Assembly (NCBI RefSeq): GCF_035294165.1
Contig: NZ_DATGLN010000075.1
Span: 1 to 64,000 of the forward strand
Direction of reading: 5' to 3'
Length of the DNA stretch: 64,000 bases
Origin: Chthonomonas sp035294165
GTDB taxonomy: Bacteria > Armatimonadota > Chthonomonadetes > Chthonomonadales > Chthonomonadaceae
This document shows positions 8,318 through 16,546 of the stretch, piece by piece. The notes under the pieces were generated by a model. That model ran no database searches and had not been told where the DNA came from. It worked only from the letters and a program-made list of their open reading frames with translations. Position 1 is the first letter of the stretch. Each line of letters opens with the position of its first letter. The position numbers were made by a program, and so were the translations under genes.

Positions 8318-9088
8318 ATGTTGGCGAAGCGCATTATTCCCTGCTTGGACGTTAAGGCAGGTCGGGTTGTCAAGGGGGTAAACTTTCTCAACTTGCGGGA
8401 TGCAGGCGATCCGGTGGAGTTGGCGGCGAAGTACGATGCCGAAGGCGCCGATGAACTCGTTTTTCTCGACATCACTGCCAGCTATGAACAGCGCGACCTG
8501 ATTGTAGAGATAGCCGAGCGTGTGGCCGAACAGGTCTTTATTCCGTTCACCGTTGGGGGCGGTATTCGCAGTGTGGACGATTTTCGGCGAATCCTCTGTG
8601 CCGGTGCCGATAAGGTGGCGGTAAATACGGCCGCCGTAAAGCGCCCGGAGATACTCAGCGAGGCCGCCGAGCGTTTTGGAAGGCAGTGTGTGGTCATCGC
8701 GATAGACCCACGTCGGGTGGGTACCTACCCGGATGGACGCCCTCGTTGGGAGGTCTATGTGAACGGAGGGCGTACGCCTACAGGGCTAGATGCCATCGAA
8801 TGGGCACAGCAGGCGGAAGCGCTGGGTGCCGGCGAGATTCTGCTTACCAGCATGGACCGTGATGGCACACAGCTCGGCTATGATCTTGAACTGACTCGGG
8901 CGGTGGCCGAAAAGGTGGGAATACCGGTGATCGCTTCTGGCGGAGCCGGCACGCCCCACCACTGTCTGGAAGCCTTTACAGAAGGCAAAGCCGATGCAGC
9001 CCTCATCGCCTCGATGGTTCATGATGGGCACTACACCATCGCCCAGATCAAAGCCTATCTAGCCGAGCATGGTGTCTGTGTGCGCTAG
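8318..9088 (+). CDS. hisF: Imidazole glycerol phosphate synthase cyclase subunit
   Basis: A 256-residue TIM-barrel protein of histidine synthesis. It uses ammonia from HisH to close the imidazole ring, giving IGP and AICAR. Hallmarks are the N-terminal LAKRIIPCLDVKAGRVVKG with the catalytic Asp, the phosphate loops FTVGGGIRSVDD and IASGGAG, and LLTSMDRDGTQLGYD with the second catalytic Asp. Length matches the family. The start ATG is the first codon of the conserved MLAKRIIPCLD block. hisI follows after 56 bases; other his genes are not nearby in this window. Confidence 0.96.
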   Translation: MLAKRIIPCLDVKAGRVVKGVNFLNLRDAGDPVELAAKYDAEGADELVFLDITASYEQRDLIVEIAERVAEQVFIPFTVGGGIRSVDDFRRILCAGADKVAVNTAAVKRPEILSEAAERFGRQCVVIAIDPRRVGTYPDGRPRWEVYVNGGRTPTGLDAIEWAQQAEALGAGEILLTSMDRDGTQLGYDLELTRAVAEKVGIPVIASGGAGTPHHCLEAFTEGKADAALIASMVHDGHYTIAQIKAYLAEHGVCVR

Positions 9089-9144
9089 TCGCCGTGTAAT
9101 TTCCGCAAGAAGAACCAAACGTTTGAACCGCAGGAGCTTTCGCA

Positions 9145-9516
9145 ATGCAAGTGCCTCAAAATCTCAAATTCGATGCCAATGGTCTGATACCCGTGGTCGT
9201 GCAGGATGCCCATAATGGAGAGGTTCTGATGGTGGCCTATATGAATCAGGAGGCCGTTGAACGCACCCTGCAGACCGGAAGAGCCACCTACTGGAGCCGC
9301 TCGCGTCAGCAGTTCTGGGTGAAGGGGGAAACCTCCGGCAATGTACAGCGGGTACGGGAGATGCGTGTGGACTGCGATAAAGACTGCCTTCTAATCAAGG
9401 TGGAGCAGACGGGAGCTGCCTGTCATGAGGGCTATCGCTCCTGCTTTTTCCGCAAGGTGAGCCAAGACGGCGAGCAACTTGAAGTTGTTGAGGAACGACT
9501 CACCGACCCTTACTAA
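9145..9516 (+). CDS. hisI: Phosphoribosyl-AMP cyclohydrolase
   Basis: A 123-residue enzyme for the third step of histidine synthesis, opening the purine ring of PR-AMP. It shows the conserved MVAYMNQEAVERTLQTGRATYWSRSR block, VDCDKDCLLIKVEQTG with zinc-binding cysteines and AACHEGYRSCFFR. It is the free HisI form; there is no fused HisE (phosphoribosyl-ATP pyrophosphatase) domain. It begins behind CAGGAG and is probably co-transcribed with hisF. Confidence 0.95.
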   Translation: MQVPQNLKFDANGLIPVVVQDAHNGEVLMVAYMNQEAVERTLQTGRATYWSRSRQQFWVKGETSGNVQRVREMRVDCDKDCLLIKVEQTGAACHEGYRSCFFRKVSQDGEQLEVVEERLTDPY

Positions 9517-9543
9517 ACTTTTCGGAGGTTTTCACAACAAGAG

Positions 9544-11745
9544 ATGGCTTTCTCTTTTACCCACTGGGCCCATTCGCTGTTACCTCTGCTTGTTCTACTG
9601 CCGGGCGTCGTTGCAGTGGCGCAGGCTGCAGAGACCGCACACTATCGCCCGCCCGCTGTCCCACTGGTGGTTCATGACCCCTATTTTAGTGTGTGGAGCA
9701 TGAGCGACCATCTGACAGACGATTGGACTCGTCACTGGACGGGCGCCATAAACGCGATGTGCGGGCTTATACGCATTGACGGCAAGGTCTATCGTTGGGC
9801 CGGTCCTCAGCCGAATCTGCCTCAAACCCCACAGGATGTTGGGTTAGTGCTGCCGGACGGTGCGCATCTTCCCACCGAGATACCCCCTATGGAGCAGGAG
9901 GGCCTCACGATCACACCTACCCAAACCACCTATCGTTTCTTCGCCGATGGCGTTGTGCTGGATGTAGAGTTTTTAAACCCTCTTTTGCCGGACGACCCAG
10001 ACGTTCTAGCGCGGCCGCTTACCTACCTAACCCTGCGCGTGCATTCGACAGATCATCGCTCGCATGAGGTGGGCCTTTACTACGATTGTTCGGCGGAATG
10101 GGCGGTCAACACGCCCGATCAGCTTGTGGTGGGTCAGGTGGAGAGTTTAAATGGCCTTTCTGTGGGGCGGTTCGGCACAGAAGCACAGCCCATTCTTGGC
10201 GCCGCCGGCGATAACCGTCGCATTGACTGGGGTTATTTTTACCTAGCTGCCGCTTCAAAGGGGCAGGTCCATCTGCTTAGCGATCAGGTAGCACGAGGCG
10301 CTTTTGCTGCCGGTGGCTCACTTTCCGATCAGCCCACCATCACCCAATGGCCACGGGCGGCTAACGACCACTGGCCGGTGCTGGCCGTTACGTTTCCCAC
10401 CTTTCATGTTGCTGAGGCGCCGGTTACACACCAACTCCTTCTGGCCTACGACGAGCGCTATAGCATCGAATTGATGGGGCAGCGCCTCCGGCCCTATTGG
10501 CGTCGTAACGGAGCGACCATCGCCCAGCTGCTACAAGCCGCAACGGCGGATTTCGCCGATCTGCAAAGGCGATGCCATCGCTTCGATGAGCAGTTTATGC
10601 AGGACATGCGCCATGTTGGCGGAGAGCGCTATGAGCGCCTTATGACGTTAGCCTATCCGCAGTGCTTGGCGGCGCACGGCTACGCTGCCGACCCGCATGG
10701 CCAGCTCCTGCTCTTTCCGAAAGAGAACTTCAGCAACGGCTGTATTAGCACGGTAGATGTTATCTATCCTTCCGCGCCTCTGTTCCTTCTGCTCAACACC
10801 GACCTGCTGAAGGCCCTGTTAACCCCGGTGATGGACTATGCAGCCTCGCCACGTTGGAAGTTCCCCTTCGCTCCCCATGATCTCGGCACCTATCCGCTCG
10901 CCAACGGTCAGGTATACGGCGGAGGGGAGAAAAGCGAGGTAGACCAGATGCCGGTGGAGGAGAGCGGCAACCTGCTCATTCTTATGGCTGCCGAGGCCAG
11001 TATTGACGGCAACACCCATTTTGCCGAACGCTACTGGCCGGAGCTAGAGAAGTGGGCCAACTATCTAAAACAGAACGGGCTTGACCCGGCCAACCAGCTC
11101 TGCACCGACGACTTTGCCGGCCATCTCGCCCATAACTGCAACCTTTCGATTAAGGCCATTGTGGCCTTAGGCTGTTTCGCAAAGCTCTGCCAACTAACGG
11201 GGCGTATCGAACAAGCACAAGAGTATGCCCAACTGGCTCATTCCATGGCACACCAGTGGATGCAGATGAGCGACGATGGAGATCACTATCGGCTTGCTTT
11301 CGACAAGCCGGGCACTTGGAGCCAAAAGTACAACCTGGTCTGGGACAAAATTCTTCATCTAAACCTGTTCCCCGAAAGCGTCGCCCGTAAGGAAGTGGCC
11401 TTCTATCTCACCAAGATGAACCCCTACGGTTTGCCGCTTGACAACCGTGCTACCTACACCAAACTCGATTGGGAGGTTTGGACGGCGACCCTTGCGGAGC
11501 GCCGCTCCGATTTCGATGTTTTTATGCAGCACATCGAGGCGTTTATGAATGCCACCCCCAATCGGGTGCCGCTTACCGACTGGTACGACACGATTACGGC
11601 GAAGCAGGTGGGGTTTCAGGCACGCTCCGTGGTGGGCGGAATCGCCATCAAACTGTTAGGCGATCCCGCCATATGGCATAAGTGGGCCCAGCGTGCCCGT
11701 TCTGCTGCAGCAATGCAGAGCGCACCGCCTGCCGAAACAAAGTAG
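9544..11745 (+). CDS. Secreted GtaA-like protein (DUF4965/DUF1793 family)
   Basis: A 733-residue exported protein with an N-terminal signal peptide ending near AQAAETA. Its order of blocks matches the fungal glutaminase A family found in many Bacteroidetes and Armatimonadetes: PLVVHDPYFSVWSMSDHLTDD at the N-terminus, EFLNPLLPDDPD, the six-hairpin-like middle with FPKENFSNGCISTVDV and LCTDDFAGHLAHNCNLSIKA, and the end block QARSVVGGIAIKLL. Despite the glutaminase name many members probably act on carbohydrates, so the substrate is uncertain. The gene begins 27 bases after hisI, but its ribosome site (CGGAGG) lies rather far upstream of the ATG. A perfect hairpin follows the stop codon. Confidence 0.85.
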   Translation: MAFSFTHWAHSLLPLLVLLPGVVAVAQAAETAHYRPPAVPLVVHDPYFSVWSMSDHLTDDWTRHWTGAINAMCGLIRIDGKVYRWAGPQPNLPQTPQDVGLVLPDGAHLPTEIPPMEQEGLTITPTQTTYRFFADGVVLDVEFLNPLLPDDPDVLARPLTYLTLRVHSTDHRSHEVGLYYDCSAEWAVNTPDQLVVGQVESLNGLSVGRFGTEAQPILGAAGDNRRIDWGYFYLAAASKGQVHLLSDQVARGAFAAGGSLSDQPTITQWPRAANDHWPVLAVTFPTFHVAEAPVTHQLLLAYDERYSIELMGQRLRPYWRRNGATIAQLLQAATADFADLQRRCHRFDEQFMQDMRHVGGERYERLMTLAYPQCLAAHGYAADPHGQLLLFPKENFSNGCISTVDVIYPSAPLFLLLNTDLLKALLTPVMDYAASPRWKFPFAPHDLGTYPLANGQVYGGGEKSEVDQMPVEESGNLLILMAAEASIDGNTHFAERYWPELEKWANYLKQNGLDPANQLCTDDFAGHLAHNCNLSIKAIVALGCFAKLCQLTGRIEQAQEYAQLAHSMAHQWMQMSDDGDHYRLAFDKPGTWSQKYNLVWDKILHLNLFPESVARKEVAFYLTKMNPYGLPLDNRATYTKLDWEVWTATLAERRSDFDVFMQHIEAFMNATPNRVPLTDWYDTITAKQVGFQARSVVGGIAIKLLGDPAIWHKWAQRARSAAAMQSAPPAETK

Positions 11746-11773
11746 CAAGGCCGACTAACATCGCTCCAAAAGC

Positions 11774-11806
11774 AATCGGAGAGAGAAAGCCTTTCTCTCT
11801 CCGATT
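11774..11806 (+). terminator. Perfect hairpin after the GtaA-like gene
   Basis: A 16-base arm (AATCGGAGAGAGAAAG) is repeated inverted with a one-base centre, so the folded stem would have a small loop. No strong T-run follows on either strand, so it may act as a weak or bidirectional terminator between the plus-strand gene and the convergent hydrolase. Confidence 0.55.
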
Positions 11807-11883
11807 TGCCGTTCAACCTTTAGAAGAAGGTATCTGCCACCGTTGTTCAAACCATGCCCTAATAGGCCGGTTTTTACGTCCAG

Positions 11884-11947
11884 GGGGTAGGTACAAGGCC
11901 TACCCCTAGCTCGTCATTCTGTGGGTAAGCGTTACCCGCATTCCGGC
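11884..11947. repeat. Two further short inverted repeats
   Basis: GGGGTAGG and CCTACCCC flank seven bases at about 11884-11907, and GGGTAA(GCG)TTACCC follows at about 11932-11947. With the hairpin at 11774 this makes three palindromes in the 278-base gap between convergent genes. Function unknown. Confidence 0.4.
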
Positions 11948-12023
11948 ATATGATTGAAATATTTGGCCATAGGGCAGCACATTAGCGCACCTATATTGGC
12001 ATCCCCCAAGAGCACTTTGCCTC

Positions 12024-13052
12024 TCATCTAGCCGAATAGGTGCCGGAGCAGTAGGCACGAGCCTTGAAGGAAGCGTTCAGACTTGTGGTTTGAGGAAGCA
12101 GGTGTTTTTGAAACCAGTCGCGAATGGTGAAAATGATCTCCGGATTAAGAATGTGGCCGGAGTTTACCTCGATGACGCGCAGGTTTTTATCGTTACGCGC
12201 AGCGGCGATGAGCGCTTTTGAGGCGGCCGGAGGAATGATCTCGTCGTACTTGGCGGTGAAGATAAGCATGGGACGCGGAGCGATGCGGCCGATATAGTAG
12301 ATGGGATCGGTGATCTGGGAAACGCTCTGAATAATTTTCATCACCTGAGGGTTAATGGTAATAGGCCAATGCGCCCGCAGAAGGGGGTAGGCGGCGATAT
12401 GTTCGGCGATCTGCACGAACCCCCCGCCCGGAACAGCCAAACAGAGGGCTGCTACCCTTCTATCTACACCCCCCAACACGCTCCCTAACATGGCGCCCAT
12501 GGAAAAGCCGAGATAGCCGATGCGGTTTTTGGCGATATCGGGGCGGCTCTGCAAATAGTCTATGGCGCGTCGTAGGTCTACCACGGTCTGTACCCAGGCA
12601 TCGCGTGCAGTGTAGGAGTTTGGCAGAAAAATATCGCCGCTGCGTTCGGGGCGTTTTCGGTCGCCACAATACTGTGCATCTATAGAAAGGGCTGCGATGC
12701 CGATGCCGTTCAGCATTTCGGCGCCGGCCTTCACATAGGAGCTATCTTTATTCCCTCCCGAGCCATGCATAACGATGACGGCCGGGTAGGGCGCTTTGCC
12801 CTGTTTCGGGAGCGCTAAAATCGCCGTGACGCGCTGATCGTGAATGCTATCGTAGGTCAGTGTATAGCGGATACCGGTGGAAGTTGTGTCGAGGGGTTTT
12901 AGGATAGGGTGAAGGGGTAAGTTCGTATCGTATTGGTACCAGGCCAGGCGGCATGTCTCGGAGAAGGTAGGAGCCGATGAGGAAACGGCATAGGTATATG
13001 GGGTAATGGTCATTGCTAACAGCAAAAGCGCTCCCTGCAGAGCACGTAACAT
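12024..13052 (-). CDS. Exported alpha/beta hydrolase (dienelactone hydrolase/acetyl esterase-like)
   Basis: A 342-residue protein with a signal peptide (MLRALQGALLLLAMTITPYTYAVSS). The ATG at 13052 is chosen because it opens the signal peptide and follows GGAGAG. The hydrolase core shows the oxyanion HGSGGNKDS, the nucleophile elbow GFSMGAM, an acid residue in FTAKYDEIIPP and the catalytic His in NSGHILNPE. The closest families are dienelactone hydrolase and cephalosporin/acetyl-xylan esterases. Its substrate is unknown, but it sits among secreted sugar-active proteins, so removal of ester groups from polysaccharide is plausible. Confidence 0.8.
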   Translation of the reverse strand: MLRALQGALLLLAMTITPYTYAVSSSAPTFSETCRLAWYQYDTNLPLHPILKPLDTTSTGIRYTLTYDSIHDQRVTAILALPKQGKAPYPAVIVMHGSGGNKDSSYVKAGAEMLNGIGIAALSIDAQYCGDRKRPERSGDIFLPNSYTARDAWVQTVVDLRRAIDYLQSRPDIAKNRIGYLGFSMGAMLGSVLGGVDRRVAALCLAVPGGGFVQIAEHIAAYPLLRAHWPITINPQVMKIIQSVSQITDPIYYIGRIAPRPMLIFTAKYDEIIPPAASKALIAAARNDKNLRVIEVNSGHILNPEIIFTIRDWFQKHLLPQTTSLNASFKARAYCSGTYSAR

Positions 13053-13237
13053 TCTCTTGAACTCTCCATTTAAACAGTGTACAAAGAGTCTACACTTTTC
13101 CCTCACTTCGCGTCTATAGGCGAGGGTTGCACGCAAGATATGTTTTCAGAAGCCGTATCTGTCGAGAACAACAGCGGGCAGGAAGAGAGAGGTAGGGGAA
13201 CGAAATAAGGTTCAACACAGTGAACGGAGTAACGCGA

Positions 13238-14026
13238 GTGGAGTTTGGACTTAAAGATAGGGTATCCCTTGTGGCTGCTGCCAGTAAGGGGTTGGGGTTT
13301 GCATGTGCTTTGGGATTGGCGCGTGAGGGAGCCAAAGTCGCTCTCTTTGCGCGAACGGAGAAGGCGATTCAAGAGGCTGCCCATCGCATCCATGAGGAGA
13401 CCGGCGCCGAGGTGTTGCCGCTTGTGGCCGATGTAACGAAGCCAGAGGATATCGCCTCCGCGGTGTCCCAAACGGTAGCCCGTTTTGGTGCACTTCATAT
13501 TTTGGTGCCCAACAGCGGTGGGCCACCGCCGGGAACGTTCGCCTCTTTGGGAGAAGCCGAGTGGCGTGCGGCCATCGAGAGCACGCTGCTTTCTACGGTA
13601 CGTCTCATTCGAGAAGCCCTTCCGCATATGCAACAGGCGGGCTGGGGGCGCATCGTGGTTATTACTTCCACCTCGGTACGCCAGCCCATTCCTGGGCTTT
13701 TGCTCTCTAACACCTTGCGCACCGGGGTGGTGGGGCTGTGTAAAACGCTTGCTCAGGAGCTAGCCCCTTACGGCATTACCGTAAACAACGTAGGGCCGGG
13801 CAGTTTCGACACCGATCGGATAAAACTCCTGTTGGAATGGCGCGCTCAAGAGCGTGGCATCTCGGTGGAAGAGGCGCGTAGACAGATGGAAGCTGCCATT
13901 CCGATAGGGCGACTTGGGCGACCGGAAGAGCTGGCCAACATGGTGGTCTTCCTCGCCTCCGAGTCGGCAGCTTATGTGACCGGACAGACTATCTTGGTAG
14001 ATGGGGGACAGACGGTAGCCCTATGA
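13238..14026 (+). CDS. SDR-family protein lacking the usual catalytic Tyr/Lys
   Basis: A FabG-like short-chain dehydrogenase/reductase of about 262 residues. The GTG at 13238 follows CGGAG; GTG at 13220 is an alternative. The nucleotide-binding loop reads AAASKGLG instead of TGxxxGIG, and NSGG replaces NNAG. The catalytic Ser seems present (VITSTSV), but where YxxxK should be the sequence reads SNTLR, so both the Tyr and the Lys are missing. This matches an atypical SDR subgroup that lacks the canonical tetrad. It ends with the ATGA overlap into the GH5-like gene, implying co-translation. Redox activity is therefore doubtful. Confidence 0.8.
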   Translation: MEFGLKDRVSLVAAASKGLGFACALGLAREGAKVALFARTEKAIQEAAHRIHEETGAEVLPLVADVTKPEDIASAVSQTVARFGALHILVPNSGGPPPGTFASLGEAEWRAAIESTLLSTVRLIREALPHMQQAGWGRIVVITSTSVRQPIPGLLLSNTLRTGVVGLCKTLAQELAPYGITVNNVGPGSFDTDRIKLLLEWRAQERGISVEEARRQMEAAIPIGRLGRPEELANMVVFLASESAAYVTGQTILVDGGQTVAL

Positions 14027-15240
14027 GCTGTAATGAACTGAGCCGCCGCAGATTTGTACAAACCGTTGCAGGAGGGCTTCTAACCGGTTTGCAGGTGCCT
14101 CCATCCCAAGCCCTTGCTGCAATGCCAAAGGGACTGTACGTCGAGCACGGAACGCTTATGCGGGCACGACACCCCTATCGCGGCATTGGCGCCAACTATT
14201 TCGACCTGTTCTATCGGCTGTTGAGGAACCCAAACGATAGCTCTTCTCTCACAAATCTGCGTCGTTTGGCTCAACACGGCATTCCTTTTGTACGCTTTAT
14301 GTGTGGCGGGTATTGGCCGTCTGAGCAGAGCCTCTATCTTAAGAAGCCGGCTGAATTCTTCGCAAGGCTCGATTGGGTGGTAGATGCAGCCGAACGTTGC
14401 GGGATGGGGCTTATCCCATCACTCTTTTGGAACGTTTCTACGGTGCCCGACCTTATGGGTGAGCCGATGCAGGCCTATGGCGACCCTAAAAGCCGAACGA
14501 ACGCCTATATCCGCCGATTCACCCAACAGGTCGTAACACGATACCGCAGCTCGGAGGCCATTTGGGGCTGGGAGTTCGGCAACGAATATAATCTGGTTGC
14601 CGACCTTCCAAACGCCTCGGAGTACCGTCCGCCCGTCGCGCCCAATTTGGGCACACCCACAAGCCGCTCCGCACGCGATGAACTGCACTGGAACGATATT
14701 CAGGTAGCCTTACACACCTTCGCTACAACGGTGCGCCGGTACGATCCTCTGCGTATTCTCCTTACCGGCAACGCCATTCCACGCCCGTCCGCCTATCACA
14801 ATCTACACGATCATACTTGGCAGCTCGATACGGTGAGTCAGTTTGAGACCATCCTTCAGCGCGATAACCCCAGCCCCATAGATACCCTTTGCGTTCATCT
14901 CTATCCTGATCCAAAAAACATCTATCCAGGTGGCGCAAAAAGCCTGCAAGAAGTTGTCGGCCTACTCAAAGAGGTCGCCAAAAAGACGGGCAAGCCCCTG
15001 GTTATTGAGGAGTTTGGAGTGAGTCGCCAGGAGGGAACATTGGCTCAACAGCGTGCCCAATTTCAAGTGTTTCTCGACGCCTTTTCGCGTTATAACGTCC
15101 CCTTAGCGGCATTTTGGGTTTTTGATTTTGCGGCTCAGGACGCCGATTGGAATGTGACCTTCGATAACGATCGCGCTTTTATGCTGCAGATGGTGTCAGA
15201 GCTGAATCGAACGTGGGCAACGAGCCTTCCTCCCTCGTAA
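14023..15240 (+). CDS. Tat-exported GH5-like glycoside hydrolase
   Basis: A 405-residue protein with a twin-arginine signal (SRRRFVQTVAGGLLTG). The body resembles GH5-clan TIM barrels such as endo-mannanases and cellulases: YRGIGANYFDLF at strand 1, FVRFMCGGYWPSEQ, the acid/base region WGWEFGNEYNL, and the nucleophile region KPLVIEEFGVSR. Both catalytic glutamates are therefore in place. The start overlaps the stop of the SDR gene. A hairpin terminator follows at 15282. Substrate specificity cannot be assigned by eye. Confidence 0.8.
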   Translation: MSCNELSRRRFVQTVAGGLLTGLQVPPSQALAAMPKGLYVEHGTLMRARHPYRGIGANYFDLFYRLLRNPNDSSSLTNLRRLAQHGIPFVRFMCGGYWPSEQSLYLKKPAEFFARLDWVVDAAERCGMGLIPSLFWNVSTVPDLMGEPMQAYGDPKSRTNAYIRRFTQQVVTRYRSSEAIWGWEFGNEYNLVADLPNASEYRPPVAPNLGTPTSRSARDELHWNDIQVALHTFATTVRRYDPLRILLTGNAIPRPSAYHNLHDHTWQLDTVSQFETILQRDNPSPIDTLCVHLYPDPKNIYPGGAKSLQEVVGLLKEVAKKTGKPLVIEEFGVSRQEGTLAQQRAQFQVFLDAFSRYNVPLAAFWVFDFAAQDADWNVTFDNDRAFMLQMVSELNRTWATSLPPS

Positions 15241-15281
15241 ACGACAGCGCATCTCACGAGAGTAGCGCGTTGTTTTTACAA

Positions 15282-15312
15282 GGGGCGCACGACCGTGCGC
15301 CCCCGCGATTTT
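15282..15312 (+). terminator. Rho-independent terminator after the GH5-like gene
   Basis: A ten-base GC-rich stem (GGGGCGCACG, loop AC, CGTGCGCCCC) at 15282-15303 is followed after a short CGCGA by five T residues on the plus strand. Confidence 0.7.
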
Positions 15313-15346
15313 TAGAGAAAAAGAGCCACTAAGAGGGCGACCCAGA

Positions 15347-16327
15347 TTAGGCCAGCGCCTCGTCTATGGCTTTGAGGATGTCGGGGCTAAGCTTAACCCC
15401 GGCGGCACCGGCGTTCTCTTCCACCTGCTCTGGACGGGAGGCACCGATTATGACGCTGGCAACGTTTGAAAGCCGCAGACACCATGCTAAAGCCAGTTGC
15501 GCCATCGTAAGCCCCGCCTGCTTTGCGATGGGTTCTAGTCGCTGTACCTTTTCTAACACGTTGTCGTCAAGCCGACCCTGGTTCAGGAACATGTTTTGGC
15601 GCGGGTCGGCAGCGCGGCTTCCTTCCGGAGGAGGCTGCCCGGGCTTGTATTTGCCAGTTAATATGCCCTGCGCCAGCGGTGAGAAAACGATCTGACCGAT
15701 GCCTTCTCGCTCGCACACAGGGATAACGTCTTTTTCAATGCCCCTTCCCAACATGTTGTAGTAGGGTTGGCTAGAGATAAACCGATCCATATTGTGAGCT
15801 TCCTGGAACTTCACGGCATCCGCTATTTGGTAGGCACTCCACTGGCTAAAGCCGATGTAGAGCACTTTCCCTTGGGTAATAAGGTCATCGAGGGCGCGCA
15901 ACGTCTCTTCGAGGGGTGTGTTGGGGTCGTAGCGATGGCACTGGTAGAGGTCAATATAGTCCACGCCAAGCCGTTTGAGGCTAGCATGACACTGTTCCAT
16001 AATATGCTTGCGGGAGAGACCGCTGTTGTTAGGCATGGGGCCATCGCTCATAGGGAAGAACACCTTGGTGGCGATGACATAGGTATCTCGTGGATATTTG
16101 CGCAGCGCCCGCCCAACAACCTCCTCGCTTCGACCGCGTGCGTAGACGTTGGCCGTGTCGAAAAAGTTGATGCCTAGCTCGTAGGCTCTATCTATGCACT
16201 GCTCCGCGCGTTCATCCTCTACGGCGTTGCCGTAGGTAAGCCAGCTGCCCAAGCAGATTTCAGAGACCATTAGCCCGCTGTTGCCGAGACGGCGATAGTG
16301 CATCTCTCGTTTTGTTTCTGAAGCCAT
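15347..16327 (-). CDS. Aldo/keto reductase
   Basis: A 326-residue NADPH-dependent aldo/keto reductase related to the YghZ/Kv-beta group. Visible are the N-terminal MHYRRLGNSGLMVSEICLGSW, catalytic Asp and Tyr in NFFDTANVYARGRSEEVVG, the Lys in YVIATKVFFPM, and the His in DYIDLYQCHRYDPNTPLEE, plus the cofactor region VIIGASRPEQVEEN near the end. The ATG at 16327 follows GGGGGA; an internal ATG at 16303 is an alternative. It is a single gene, convergent with the GH5-like gene. The physiological carbonyl substrate is unknown. Confidence 0.88.
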   Translation of the reverse strand: MASETKREMHYRRLGNSGLMVSEICLGSWLTYGNAVEDERAEQCIDRAYELGINFFDTANVYARGRSEEVVGRALRKYPRDTYVIATKVFFPMSDGPMPNNSGLSRKHIMEQCHASLKRLGVDYIDLYQCHRYDPNTPLEETLRALDDLITQGKVLYIGFSQWSAYQIADAVKFQEAHNMDRFISSQPYYNMLGRGIEKDVIPVCEREGIGQIVFSPLAQGILTGKYKPGQPPPEGSRAADPRQNMFLNQGRLDDNVLEKVQRLEPIAKQAGLTMAQLALAWCLRLSNVASVIIGASRPEQVEENAGAAGVKLSPDILKAIDEALA

Positions 16328-16546
16328 ACCGTAGAATCCCCCTGGTAGCAATGAAAATGTGGTCGGCACATTAGCATGTGTGCCGCAAAATAGAAGGCAA
16401 GAGAGTTACGCCTAAGAGAGGGCAGAAGTTTCCGCTAAGGCAGCCGGTCGCTCGGCGGCAAGTGTTATTGAGATGCAGCTCTTCGTCCGTTTTGTTGAAA
16501 GGGGTATGATTGGGGGGCAGGAAGTGGTGCACAGCCCCCTGAACGC

